NCBI GenBank assembly: GCA_026874595.1
Contig: CM049310.1
Location: forward strand, 51,029,058 to 51,093,057
From: Sipunculus nudus
Lineage: Eukaryota > Annelida > Sipuncula > Golfingiida > Sipunculidae
DNA: 64,000 bases
Reading direction: 5' to 3'
Shown in pieces: positions 48,301 to 54,836 of this stretch. A program made the translations under genes and the position numbers. The notes beneath the pieces were generated by a model, which ran no database searches, had not been told where the DNA came from, and saw only the letters and a list, made by a program, of their open reading frames with translations. Numbering within the stretch: the first letter of the stretch is position 1; every line of letters starts with the position of its first letter.

Positions 48301-50929
48301 ACTTTTATTGTTTTACTGTTTGGTCCAAGAATCTGTAGAAGAATTCTGTTTATGTGGCCTTAGTCAGAGAAAGTCACAGTACATGTATACATGTTGTGCT
48401 TGATGTTTACTGCAGACATTCTAGTAAGATGATGACAGACAAACCGTCACTGCACAGACACAAGCCCCAGTCTCCTTCTCATCAGTGGGTGCCGGACCTT
48501 CCTACGCAGACTGAAAACCAGATCAAGAACCGCAACAAGTTCATTCCAATGCAGTTCCGTACCCAACCTCTGAATCTACCCGCCAATGTCCGACGTGAAG
48601 CTACATCATTGGGTCTGTTCCAAGAAAAAGGTAACAGCAGGCTGATTTGATGAAAATAATCATATTGGTACTTGTCCTACATCAAAATAACATAATGAAC
48701 TCTTCTCAAAATGTTGTTATTTTATTTTGAAAGAAAAAAATGTCCAAGCACCCGAAGCTTTCACAGAGTAAATTTCTATTGAAATTTTTTTTTTTTTGGG
48801 GGGGGGGGGGGGGACAGGGTAAAAATCAACACACACTGTGCCTTGGAAACCAATGTTTTTATTTATTTTGGCAATATATGTAGATTTTATATGTAGATTG
48901 TGTTTCATTGTTTTCATATTCACAGGGCCCAGACGTTTAGAGTCACTATCAAGGAATCCAACCAAGCTTGACCTGAGCAGAGCGGGCATGTCTAACCTCT
49001 CCCTGACCAGTCAGCGCCTCACCAAGGACAGGTCTGTATATGAAGAGTATAAACTTATTAGACTCACCCTTTCAAGGCCAAAGTGTATTGCTATTGCTTC
49101 TGGCTGTGTTTATACACAGTGAACACTGTGTTATAAGACCACCTGGGGGACTGGCCAAAAGTAGTCTCAAATTACAGGTGGTCTTATTAGATAGGTCCAT
49201 TAAACGAAGGTGAATGCTTTCAGTTCACTCAAGGGTGGTCTTCTTAGACATGGGAATTCAGAGAGGTTCCTTGTATGGGTATGTCTGTATGTATGTATAT
49301 GTTTCTGTTTACTAGTAATTAGAGGCATAACTCAAAAACTGTAGCAAATTTTCACTTGAAAATATTTTGCAAAATAAACCACTTCAATATTTTGGTCCTT
49401 CCCTGGAGTGTTCCAGATCCCAAATCTGGATTCTAGAACTCACTGGACATATTTCACTCTTCATCCCCCAGATGGCATCAGGTCTGCAGTCTCTTGAGCC
49501 TCATGTTTTTTTTATGGTAAAACTATTGCCTGTTGCATGCTTAGTGGCCATTATGTGTCAAAAGAAGGAAAGCCCTTGGGAAACCCTGTCACTCAAAAGA
49601 CCAGACTACCAGAACTTGTCTCAAAGTAACTTAAAAGAATTAGTCTGTGGTCAATGGTTGAACTCACATTTGTTTTTCAGAATAAACTTTCATTTCCAAT
49701 GTATGGTAACAAGAAGGATATTTCAGTATGCTTGGTATTACGCTCTTTACACAGTGCTTTATCCATAGGCCTACTACTTATATCGTAAGCACCATTTGTT
49801 TTGACTTCGTATCCTGAATCACTACACCAGAGGGGAGCACTGTATTTTGGTCCAATCAGATGAGACCCTGTGCTTGAAGACACAACCTCAGCAAAATGGT
49901 TTACCAGCCAAGCGGGGAATACAGGGAGCCAGTGTTGTTCATTTAGTTTTGAGTGACAGGCTACGGGCTCAGAGAATGGCCCGAAACATGGTTTGTGCAC
50001 ATAGGATGCCTGGCCAGTGAGCTGTAATTCAAACAAAATGTAACAACATAGGCTCTGTGCACACCTAGCTGGCTGGTTTCAGTTTTGCTGACAGCGAATT
50101 CTTGGCTACGCTAACATAGTCGTAAAGTCATAATCAAATCAGTTGATGGTGCGAGAACACAGAGGGAGCAATTAAAATTCAACTGTTCTTTACTCAGAGT
50201 AACCAAAAAACTGTCAAGCGACGCTTAAAGCGCAGCTCTGGGTGGGCCATGATGCTTGTTGAGTGTTTGTTAACTGGCATTTGGTTGGTTGCTAGTCACA
50301 TAGGCATACGTCTTTTCAGCAGACAGACTCACCACCTAGTGTCTAAGTGTATCTCAAACGGTCAAACCAGGCAGTGGGAAAATCAGTAGCTTTTTTAGAA
50401 GCGCAGGATTTCCGCTGCCTTGGGAGCGTAGCTTGGCATTTCTTTCCTGTTCTTTTTCTGTGTGAAAAAGGAGTTATGATATGCACTGAATGAGGGATCT
50501 TGTTGTAAAGGTCTGGTCTCCTTGTCATTGTTATTTAGAATGTAGACTTGTACCACACAATATCATTTGGTACAGATACAGTCTAACCATCCAAGACATT
50601 CTATCATAAAATTGGTCTGTTGAACTTAATGTGATAAACTCAACTGAGCATATTAAACATTGTAGCAAACTGTGTAATGTCTTTGAGTAACATTCAGTAT
50701 AGTCCATAGTGTCAGGCTTTATTTAAGAATGTTTATCAATGTTGAATCATTCTATAAGGAATTCTAGTGGGATACAAAGTCTTTATATTATCATTACAGG
50801 CTTGTCAGTGCACGGTCATTCCCGGGACAGTTAGCACCAGTATCAGCAACAGCCACGCAGCCTGGTAGTGGGACTGCAGGAAGCAAACAGTCCTCATCAT
50901 CCTTTGTTGCTGAAACTATAGCTCACTAG
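10701..50929 (+). CDS. Gene: Armadillo-repeat / triple fibronectin-III protein with disordered tail (24 exons, 1101 aa)
   Basis: Twenty-four exons with GT/AG borders join with matching phase into 3306 nt ending in TAG at 50927-50929. The ATG at 10701 has A at -3 and G at +4, and an in-frame TAA lies at 10674. Predicted aa 60-345 hold ARM-like helical repeats with a recurring N-A-A-x-x-L/I-G core (67-81, 119-128, 159-183, 207-229, 253-275, with a diverged one at 297-320). Aa 360-620 hold three FN3 domains, each with a W in strand B, a 'Y..(x)NG' hairpin and a 'L.P.T.Y.F/I' motif before strand F. Aa 620-1101 are polar, basic and Ser-rich. No signal peptide or transmembrane helix is seen. ARM and FN3 domains are both protein-binding, so an intracellular scaffold role is an inference. 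I cannot name an orthologue. Exon structure is confident; function is unknown. Confidence 0.9.
13179..13400. mobile_element. ATAGTCGCCAG-ended dispersed repeat
   Basis: 222 bp bounded by ATAGTCGCCAG and CTGGCGACTAT. An extra inverted copy at 13197-13207 makes a hairpin at the left end. Holds a TTTG/TCTG tandem tract and CTTGATCAGTCCAAGGGCAA. I recall similar 'tagtcgccag' repeats as common in mollusc DNA. Confidence 0.6.
13621..13972. repeat. Three tandem copies of a ~120-bp unit
   Basis: Starts near 13621, 13740 and 13860. Each has GACCCCAGTACATGAATCA (last copy AATACATG), ACAAACAATTAAAACACAAG and CATAAAGTACAGTCTAAAT. High identity suggests recent duplication. Confidence 0.85.
15671..15782. 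repeat. Imperfect 112-bp palindrome
   Basis: Core 15710-15743 (AAGGAGTTTATAACAAA and its complement) has a single mismatch over 34 bp. The flanks continue to pair loosely for about 40 bp on each side. Likely a foldback MITE, in intron 1. Confidence 0.6.
17529..17715 (+). CDS. ARM-FN3 gene exon 2 (ARM repeats)
   Basis: Acceptor CACTCAG at 17522-17528, donor GTAAGG. Encodes VAGNAAFILGTLAES and later SVMNAAGTMGTL, two ARM helix-3 cores of the N-A-A-x-x-x-G-x-L type. Enters in phase 2, leaves in phase 0. Confidence 0.88.
19305..19675. mobile_element. Long foldback element
   Basis: Arms of about 140 bp (about 19315-19455 and 19534-19672) are inverted copies: GGTTATACACTGC pairs with GCAGTGTATAACC, and GGCACAGGGCCAAGAATT pairs with AATTCTTTGCCCTGTGC. 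A spacer of about 75 bp separates them. Same family as 8452-8605. Inside intron 2. Confidence 0.65.
19901..19951. repeat. (TA)n microsatellite
   Basis: Two TA blocks separated by AAA. Confidence 0.9.
20891..21040 (+). mobile_element. tRNA-derived SINE, copy 1
   Basis: Contains a diverged A box (TAGCAAAACAGTTGG, 20942) and B box (GGTTCATATCC, 20985-20995), 43 bp apart as in tRNA genes. Shares AAGCGGACC, CTGTCTCGCTAGTGAAGC and TTTTCCCCTGAGCAAT with copy 2. Confidence 0.6.
21154..21302 (+). mobile_element. tRNA-derived SINE, copy 2
   Basis: A box TAGCGAAGTGGTTGATACGC (21203) and a perfect B box GGTTCGAATCC (21246-21256), again 43 bp apart. Acceptor ends do not pair, so it is not a working tRNA gene. 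Lies about 263 bp after copy 1 in the same orientation. Confidence 0.65.
24059..24180. repeat. Three degenerate ~40-bp tandem units
   Basis: AGAGATCATTA recurs at about 24076, 24115 and 24156, with related flanks. Confidence 0.5.
24617..24747 (+). CDS. ARM-FN3 gene exon 3 (ARM repeat)
   Basis: Acceptor TTTGTAG, donor GTACAC. Encodes AESHDGRAWML to LWTASNAALVLA: the tail of one ARM repeat and the core of the next. Enters in phase 0, leaves in phase 2. The preceding intron is 6.9 kb. Confidence 0.88.
24949..25049 (+). CDS. ARM-FN3 gene exon 4 (ARM repeat)
   Basis: Acceptor CGTTTCAG, donor GTAAAA. Encodes LTIAEEGCDRLLKHQ then SQLISSLGVDKAG. It completes the ARM repeat begun in exon 3 (NAALVLAR-LTIAEEG, the usual 'L..E.GC..LL' end of a repeat). 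Phase 2 in, phase 1 out. Confidence 0.88.
26189..26283 (+). CDS. ARM-FN3 gene exon 5 (ARM repeat)
   Basis: Acceptor TTGAAG, a pyrimidine-poor tract and so a weak site; donor GTAATG. Encodes GRGMNAAFAIGRLCDLESG and then RNRLLSLPESEKM, one full ARM helix-2/helix-3 core. Phase 1 in, phase 0 out, in frame with its neighbours despite the weak acceptor. Confidence 0.83.
26583..27290. repeat. Degenerate tandem array, ~130-150-bp unit
   Basis: About five copies of a unit with TCAGGAGTGGTTTGA, GGCCTGAAATTTTGCACATC, CATAGATCTTGGATAGCT and GGCACCA. Strongly diverged. Between exons 5 and 6. Confidence 0.65.
27532..27728 (+). CDS. ARM-FN3 gene exon 6 (ARM repeats)
   Basis: Acceptor CATTTTCAG, donor GTGAGT. 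Encodes ITQLAKMLCC, GASKNACFALSCLATNKDG and VIRTLSELLSAEDAETG: another ARM core followed by the first helices of the next repeat. Phase 0 in, phase 2 out. Confidence 0.88.
28256..28334 (+). CDS. ARM-FN3 gene exon 7 (last clear ARM repeat)
   Basis: Acceptor TTGTCTGTAG, donor GTTAGG. Encodes TLRTLASQPKGCLRLREH and TEVLAALQ, the end of the repeat whose WFAAM core is in exon 6. Phase 2 in, phase 0 out. Confidence 0.86.
29040..29145 (+). CDS. ARM-FN3 gene exon 8 (ARM-to-FN3 linker)
   Basis: Acceptor TTTTTATAG, donor GTAATG. Encodes VIKNQTGISGDLREEVLTTL and ends LDKPAPPQVE. The Pro-rich end is the usual entry into an FN3 domain. Phase 0 in, phase 1 out. The donor is followed almost at once by the 39-bp minisatellite. 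Confidence 0.86.
29187..29850. repeat. 39-bp minisatellite, ~16 copies
   Basis: Sixteen AGCCATCA-type cores at mostly 39-bp spacing (two shorter by 5-8 bp), with sub-types differing at CTGAGAAG, ATTGAGGAG and CTGAAGAG. Begins about 40 bp after exon 8. 39 bp is 13 codons, so the minus strand reads as repeats of MATFTHSSVYNIL; this is a by-product of the period. Confidence 0.92.
30308..30347. repeat. (TA)n microsatellite
   Basis: About 19 TA units in the intron inside the FN3-1 linker region. Confidence 0.95.
30477..30560 (+). CDS. ARM-FN3 gene exon 9 (FN3-1, first half)
   Basis: Acceptor TTTATTTCCAG, donor GTAAGA. Encodes VTGPSEVQVTWNEMTTKSG then LKISYQLYNG: strands A-C of a fibronectin III domain, with the conserved Trp of strand B. 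Phase 1 on both sides, and the intron splits the domain at the NG turn. Confidence 0.86.
31368..31517 (+). CDS. ARM-FN3 gene exon 10 (FN3-1, second half)
   Basis: Acceptor AACTGCAG, donor GTAAGG. Encodes SQCIYSGKAFGETVNTLQPF, then TTYNFRVRASTEGDHSPLSD and an FTTEES end: strands D-G with the L.P.T.Y.FRV.A signature. Phase 1 on both sides. Confidence 0.9.
31808..31918. repeat. Two tandem copies of a ~60-bp unit
   Basis: GAATGTCTTATTCAGTGTAC and GAATGTCTTATTTAGTTTAC, both followed by TTTCAATTTCTCT and ACATCATTGTAT. Confidence 0.7.
32103..32219 (+). CDS. ARM-FN3 gene exon 11 (FN3-2, first half)
   Basis: Acceptor TTGTTACAG, donor GTAGGT. Encodes VPEAPQNLRILGVTTTQLRI, then GWEPPEKINGNLRGYYVING: a canonical FN3 start (P..P..L......L...W.PP). 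Phase 1 on both sides; the intron again falls at the NG turn. Confidence 0.92.
33326..33405 (+). CDS. ARM-FN3 gene exon 12 (FN3-2, strands D-F)
   Basis: Acceptor TTTTGTAG, donor GTACGT. Encodes KTVVEHTMELSSIISG then LQPSTTYDIH, the L.P.T.Y motif of FN3-2. Phase 1 in, phase 0 out. Confidence 0.88.
33718..33784 (+). CDS. ARM-FN3 gene exon 13 (FN3-2, strand G)
   Basis: Acceptor TTATTCCCAG, donor GTTTGT (weak). Encodes VCASTVKGKGPKETIYGTTS, the V.A.T..G.GP end of FN3-2. Phase 0 in, phase 1 out. Confidence 0.85.
34004..34167. mobile_element. Pogo-like MITE, copy 3
   Basis: Starts CAGTAAATTCTGTCAATAAG after TA. Shares ACTGGCCAAAAGTGGTCTTA with copy 2 and GAATGCTTTCAGTTCACTCA with the copy at 49117. 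Right end eroded (GGCCTTATTGTCCAGTATTT). Confidence 0.55.
34509..34705 (+). CDS. ARM-FN3 gene exon 14 (FN3-3, strands A-F)
   Basis: Acceptor ACATATAG, donor GTAAGT. Encodes HAPSKPDVTVRGRNELFVSW, RISRYDLSMNGKVVYSG and LRLTPDTEYTFI. Unlike FN3-1 and FN3-2, no intron interrupts it at the NG turn. Phase 1 in, phase 0 out. Confidence 0.9.
36155..36224 (+). CDS. ARM-FN3 gene exon 15 (FN3-3 end, basic linker)
   Basis: Acceptor is a long T tract ending TTTTTTTTAG, donor GTAAGT. Encodes VSAITNEGKCESKPAKKK, the strand G of FN3-3 running into a Lys-rich stretch. Phase 0 in, phase 1 out. Confidence 0.86.
36680..36864 (+). CDS. ARM-FN3 gene exon 16 (start of disordered tail)
   Basis: Acceptor TTTTAATTAG, donor GTAAAG. 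Encodes EGERAPLYQPPARRESDAG then NKSTSTKKRKAHLAHLG and RTFTRSNSATEKK. KKRK at about aa 649-652 could be a nuclear localisation signal (inference). Leaves in phase 0 before a 5.5-kb intron that holds two in-phase optional exon candidates. Confidence 0.85.
37873..38179. mobile_element. Harbinger-like MITE with TTA target duplication
   Basis: 307 bp with near-perfect terminal inverted repeats of about 30 bp (GGCCAAAAAAATAAAAAGG at the left, its complement at the right), flanked by TTA on both sides (37870-37872, 38180-38182). A 3-bp TTA duplication suggests PIF/Harbinger; that class call is inference. It lies in the intron after exon 16. Confidence 0.65.
38576..38650 (+). CDS. Candidate alternative terminal exon of ARM-FN3 gene
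   Basis: After an acceptor-like CATCGCTTCAG the phase-0 reading is NSRSRARQFQIMRKTLQDE then TLLTV and TAA. Joined to exon 16 it would end the protein at about 705 aa with a hydrophobic-x-hydrophobic (LTV) C-terminus. The basic, Ser/Arg-containing composition matches the neighbouring tail, and the phase matches. There is no clear polypyrimidine tract and no obvious AATAAA soon after the stop, so support is moderate at best. Confidence 0.35.
   Translation, partial: NSRSRARQFQIMRKTLQDETLLTV
40110..40157 (+). CDS. Candidate 48-nt cassette exon of ARM-FN3 gene
   Basis: Flanked by a good acceptor (TAATCCCACAG) and a usable donor (GTATTG). It is exactly 16 codons, phase 0 on both sides, encoding VRTKSATYIIAKLSYQ. 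It fits between exon 16 and the exon at 42359 without changing frame. It could be an included or tissue-specific small exon; only transcript data can tell. Confidence 0.42.
40322..40474. mobile_element. Pogo-like MITE, copy 2
   Basis: 153 bp starting CAGTCAAACCTGTGTAATAA and ending GGTGCCACTG, with TA on both sides. The internal AAGTGGTCTTAATTTAC is shared with the copies at 34004 and 49117. Confidence 0.6.
41068..41103. repeat. Solo arm related to the foldback at 57.9-58.5 kb
   Basis: ACAGGTGGACTGGGATGTGG followed by AATGTAGTATAAT parallels the right arm at 58486-58516. Confidence 0.4.
42359..42431 (+). CDS. ARM-FN3 gene exon 17 (tail)
   Basis: Acceptor GTTTTCACAG, donor GTGAGC. Encodes HAGKHKEGRSSLTSDLPES and TRPVT. 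Phase 0 in, phase 1 out. Confidence 0.83.
42789..42862 (+). CDS. ARM-FN3 gene exon 18 (tail)
   Basis: Acceptor CTTTCACAG, donor GTAAAA. Encodes SDTSKSVRKERRGRGGPSD then SGEQE, a basic RGRGG-type stretch. Phase 1 in, phase 0 out. Confidence 0.83.
42863..45732 (+). other. Introns around exon 19
   Basis: AT-rich, with short TA tracts at 44.11 and 45.28 kb. Nothing else supported. Confidence 0.5.
44483..44554 (+). CDS. ARM-FN3 gene exon 19 (tail)
   Basis: Acceptor TTATGCTCAG, donor GTAACA. A 72-nt phase 0-0 exon encoding PSAIPPVPAWQSTLRSYTTL then GITE. It is symmetrical, so it could be skipped without a frameshift. Confidence 0.75.
45733..46151 (+). CDS. ARM-FN3 gene exon 20 (largest tail exon)
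   Basis: Acceptor TTGAATCAG, donor GTATGA. 419 nt encoding MPRGGEGDPRHEQPRRQSQ, then Ser/Arg/Asp-rich sequence with RRSS, KRSP and KRGS motifs that resemble basophilic kinase sites, ending PAWIAHTQ. The open frame here is much longer than chance in this AT-rich DNA. The donor is followed directly by a degenerate minisatellite. Confidence 0.88.
46152..46640. repeat. Degenerate minisatellite next to exon 20
   Basis: Alternating ~27-bp GGCCATAGGCCACAGTGTGA and ~26-bp TATAGCCATAAGACTGTGTG units, making a dimer of about 53-55 bp. Begins within about 30 bp of the exon 20 donor. Open minus-strand frames here come from the repeat. Confidence 0.8.
47193..47366 (+). CDS. ARM-FN3 gene exon 21 (tail)
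   Basis: Acceptor GGTATTTTACAG, donor GTAGGA. Encodes YDNQEITRMFSTLPMNSLY, then GFIELELPSAPPTTNKLG and an FVAPS end. Phase 2 on both sides. It is less low-complexity than the rest of the tail and may hold a conserved linear motif. Confidence 0.86.
48016..48326. mobile_element. Diverged copy of the Harbinger-like MITE
   Basis: Shares long blocks with 37873-38179, including ATGATCAGGGAAAAGCATG, TTGTATTATTTTAT and GGGGTTAAAATTGA. Ends are eroded. A run of about 13 G sits where the intact copy has CAGGGGG. It lies just before exon 22. Confidence 0.6.
48416..48630 (+). CDS. ARM-FN3 gene exon 22 (tail)
   Basis: Acceptor TTTACTGCAG, donor GTAACA. Encodes HSSKMMTDKPSLHRHKPQS, PSHQWVPDLPTQTENQIKNR and NLPANVRREATSLGLFQEK. 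Phase 2 in, phase 1 out. Confidence 0.87.
48715..48880. mobile_element. 3' fragment of the same MITE family
   Basis: The right part (G run, then AGGGTAAAAATCAACAC, GTGCCTTGGAAACCA and TTTTATTTATTTTGGC) parallels the right end of 37873-38179. A T13G16 tract fills the internal G-run site. Confidence 0.4.
48926..49031 (+). CDS. ARM-FN3 gene exon 23 (tail)
   Basis: Acceptor ATATTCACAG, donor GTCTGT (non-canonical at +3 and +4). Encodes GPRRLESLSRNPTKLDLSR then AGMSNLSLTSQRLTKD. Phase 1 in, phase 2 out. Confidence 0.83.
49117..49262. mobile_element. Pogo-like MITE, copy 4
   Basis: Starts near CAGTGAACACTG and shares TAAGACCACC, GACTGGCCAAAAGT and GAATGCTTTCAGTTCACTCA with the copies at 34004 and 40322. 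It lies just after exon 23. Confidence 0.5.
49263..50799 (+). other. Last intron, distal part
   Basis: 49.8-50.5 kb is GC-richer than average but shows only broken frames; possibly an unrecognised repeat. Confidence 0.4.
50800..50929 (+). CDS. ARM-FN3 gene exon 24 (stop codon)
   Basis: Acceptor ATCATTACAG. Encodes LVSARSFPGQLAPVSATAT, then SGTAGSKQSSSSFVAETIAH and TAG at 50927-50929. The Ser/Thr/Ala-rich end closes the disordered tail. It joins exon 23 in phase 2. Confidence 0.87.
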
Positions 50930-51333
50930 CCCAGCAACTTATCAATAACAACTCCTCTCAGCCTTTTTTTGTGATGTTTGTTACTGTTATTGTTATATGG
51001 TTAAAGAGCCTGAACCCTCAATGGGACACAGCTTATTATACACACACAGACAGACATAGAGAAATCTCACTAATATAAGCACCTTTTGGCCATCGAAAGT
51101 GACTGCCTTACTAGGCTGGTCACATGAAACTGCAAAATACTTATGACAAATCATTAGATGGTATTTTGTGCCATGTTTACACTTAACCCATATTCACAAA
51201 ATATAGTATCAAATATCTTCTTACTGCCTCCATAGCCACATTCTGTTCACACTTCACCCGTACACATTGCATATGTCTGCATAGAAGAAACATTGGGAGG
51301 TAGTTTCAGTTCCTAATTCAGTAATATGATATA

Positions 51334-51446
51334 CAGTAAAACCTCGAAATTATGACCATCTAGAGTATGGTCACCTAGAGCAAAAGTGTTGTCGGTATTT
51401 TGAGGTTGTCCCTCAACAAAGGTGGTCATAAGGCAAGGTTTTACTG
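51334..51446. mobile_element. Pogo-like MITE with TA target site
   Basis: 113 bp with inverted ends CAGTAAAACCT and AGGTTTTACTG, flanked by TA on both sides. Inner ends also pair (TATGACCA and TGGTCATA). CAGT ends with TA duplication fit Tc1/mariner-pogo MITEs. It lies 0.4 kb past the ARM-FN3 stop, probably inside the 3' UTR. Confidence 0.7.
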
Positions 51447-52254
51447 TATATATACCAGTGCAGTGTGAACACATGTTAATTGCATGCGTGCCAAATACCA
51501 TTTTTACAATGCATTCACAATGGGAATTATATTTACATGCAAGAGCTATACTACCAAACAAGATAAAGGAATCTAATACCTTATTGAATATGCACTTATT
51601 TCTGGTCCAACATGAACATGAATTGTATCAAATACAATATGTTGAAAAAAATTGCACTAAATCCTGCATTTTAGACACCCTCCTGTGGTCATCCCTATAG
51701 TTTGTTATTTCCATGAACAGGAGTGTGATTACCTATTCATTTTGCCAGATTGTATGATATTAGATGAAACTAGATTTATGATAGCATATCAATATTCATT
51801 CACATTATTTTTCATCAGAATGAGTTTGTAAATTAGCAGACCCTTAAAGCACATAACCTTGCCGTAAGCTAGATATTCTAGCCCTGAAAGACTTATATGG
51901 TGCATTTTACAACAAGAACAGTATGTGTTACCTTTTCCTTAATTTTCTTATATATATAATACATGAAAATAGCAGTTGCCTCAAAAAAAAAATATATATA
52001 TAAGATCTACTCCATGGTTTATTGTTTATGGAGAAACGGTAAGTTTAATGGTTATGGTAATAGACTTGTGACTGCATTCTTACCAGACATCTTCCACAGA
52101 GGTCTTTAATACAAGGGTTCAGCCTGTTTATCCAGGAGTAAAACCCTATGCTGCCCTTGATGGCTACTTTGGTCATATGCCCCCTAGGATGCTATAAAAA
52201 GTTGCAGTGCAATTTTCTGAAAATCCAGAAATCTGAAATATGAAGATGACTGAC

Positions 52255-52260
52255 AATAAA
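52255..52260 (+). terminator. Candidate poly(A) signal, ARM-FN3 gene
   Basis: AATAAA about 1.3 kb past the stop at 50929. Further AATAAA hexamers at 53608 and 53985 are alternatives; which is used cannot be told from sequence. Confidence 0.3.
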
Positions 52261-54836
52261 CTAGTTTGGCTATATTAAACACCCACGTCTGTACCACTTG
52301 TATTAAAGGATACCTGAAAAGAGATTATATTGTTAATTACTAGTAATATCAAATCCATTAATTTGCCTGTTAAACTTTTTTTACGGGGGGGAGGGGGGGA
52401 CTTTTGGGTGTGACTTTTGGATATGATTCTAAAATGAAATGGCGTAACTATTAGGTCAGACCTGCTAACATCTCAATCTTGAAATCTCAGTCTGCAACTT
52501 CTATTCACATTTACATTTACCCATAATTGAATCATACATCAAATCATATTGGAGGTCTCTTCTCATGTTAATGAAGGGGTAATTAAACCACCTGATCTCT
52601 GAGAAAGCCAAGATCTGCCATGATATTTAGGATTTGATTTATATTTGATGACAGAGATTTCATTGATAATTAGTTTGTTCCAAGTATAAACGTGGTCTCG
52701 GTGTGATAATTGATAATTACATATATGCTTAATGGGACCATGAGGAGATCGAATTAAAGAAATATTATTTGAATGGGAAAATATGTGGTATCACTCAGGT
52801 TCTCAGATTAATTGTGGGGGTTTGTGTTTAAATACTTCTCATATTAAGAAAACTGGGACAATTGTGATCTCCCACATACTGCTTGTACAGCCAGTTGCTA
52901 AGAGCAGCTGTAAATTTTCATTCTTTCATCGGTGAATGTGGTCAAGTACATAACTGATAATATTATTACACGCAGCTACCTTGGCATAACATCCTACCAA
53001 ATAAAATGAACTTTTTATATTGCTTCATTAAATGTTGTTGCAACAGTAAAAATATATTTCAGATCCATACAAATAAGACCGTTCATATCAGTATTTAAAA
53101 AAAGTATGAAAGTTTTTACTGTATTGACAAATATAAGAAACTGCAAATCATTGCAGATTCCTTACCCCTTACAAGAGAGTCAAGAATCTTTCAATCTTTC
53201 ATATTAGATAGTGCATCTGGTGCTCGCAGTGAAAGGGTGCTTGGTGAACTAGCAACATAGAAGGTGTATACACTTTACAATACTGAAAAAAAATTATACT
53301 TCTTGACTGAGTGAGATTGAGTTTTCTAAATATATTTATCAGGTCTCACCATGCCTCTTGCCTTGTCTTTGAATTTAAAATGATATATTTACATGTCTTA
53401 TTGTTGTAATTATAAGCATGGAGGTAAAATATAGGAGGAGTATGCACTTTTGAATCAAGGAGAGCCAGGGAGCTTTCCCTCAGTCTGAGTTTCATTGCCC
53501 TGGCCTGTTGTCCCGACAGCATTTATCTTTGTTTCATCCAGCTTAAACCCTTAGAAGGTAAGCTATCCAGAGTCATGACATATTTGATGTGATTTCAAGA
53601 ATATCTGAATAAATGGAGATTTATTTATTTATTTTATTTTTTAATATTCAATTTATTATTATCATCATTGTACCATGGAAAGGCACAGCTACAGAGTCAG
53701 TTTATTAAGATGCACAGATAGACGCATAGATCACATGGTAGCATATTAATCAGAACTTTGTAGTGGTGCCAGCACCCATGCAAGATTGGTTCATATCAAG
53801 GTGCAGTGTTTCTTATAGGATTCACAAGCAACATTGGACTGACTCTGAACCTTAGTGTGTCACTCTTTCTATTTTACCTCCATTTTATAATTAAGCAGGA
53901 TTTATGAATCAGCACTGTTCTATTTACTATAACATATCATTCTTTAATGAGCAGTCTTTTTCAGTGGTTTTAAATAATTGTTACAATAAAGATTCTATCA
54001 AGTATACATATCAGATAAGCTCTTTAACACTATACCAATTGTCTGTGATAGTTTTAACATTCCATATTGTGCCAATTGATACAGATTTTGTGTTAATTTA
54101 AGCCTAAAATATAATCATGTTTCTTCATTCCTTTTTCATTGTGAGAATACATTTTTGCTGTGATAGATCTTTCATCTTTTCTGAAACTCTTTCTGTGTTG
54201 TGATAAGAGATTTTATAAGGTGTATCGTAACTTACATGGTTTTAGTAAGAATGAGATATATTGTGCCAAATTGTATGTGTATGCTAATGTTCTATTGTGT
54301 ACACAATGTGATTGATAGAAGTTTTATACCTGTATTTTTACATATTTGCATCTTCTTATGCCAAATGACTTTGCAAACAACTATGTAGCTAAGATTGCAT
54401 ATGCACAGAATACAGCATGCAGAAAGCTGCATGCAGGATGTGGATTGAGAGATTTCATATGTATTGGCACGGCAAAATGCATATGGTTTCTATGTGGAAC
54501 AGTCAAAAACACTACATGCAGCGTTTCGTTCTGCCAGATACACATTCTGCATGTGGGATCTGCGCATATGAAATATCCAGTTACTTCTTTAGTCAATTTT
54601 GACTGTTTTTATCTGCATACTGCATGCCATATCCACATTCTGTGCAGTTGGAATTTTAGGTTAAGTCCTATAACTCTGAATAGACTTTACCAAGAGATGT
54701 ACTTGGTACATACAATATTAACATACCGGTATGTCCGGGTTCAATGAGCCAGCAATATAATTTTACCCATTTTAACCAAATACATACCAGAAGATCAGAT
54801 GGAACCTTAAAGATAATGTTGGTATATTATGTTTAA

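Larger units (their letters stand above)
50930..54828 (+). other. 3' UTR and downstream flank
   Basis: Holds the pogo-like MITE at 51.3 kb, three AATAAA candidates and an imperfect, TGCATG-rich inverted region at 54.40-54.66 kb. No coding frame supported. Confidence 0.5.

Noticed and set aside
49367-50036. Frames of 119-133 codons on opposite strands
   Set aside because: They overlap each other inside the last intron and have no homology or splice support.
54346-54747. 133-codon plus-strand frame in the 3' flank
   Set aside because: Cys/His/Met content comes from the TGCATG-rich inverted region; both strands are open, which argues against coding.
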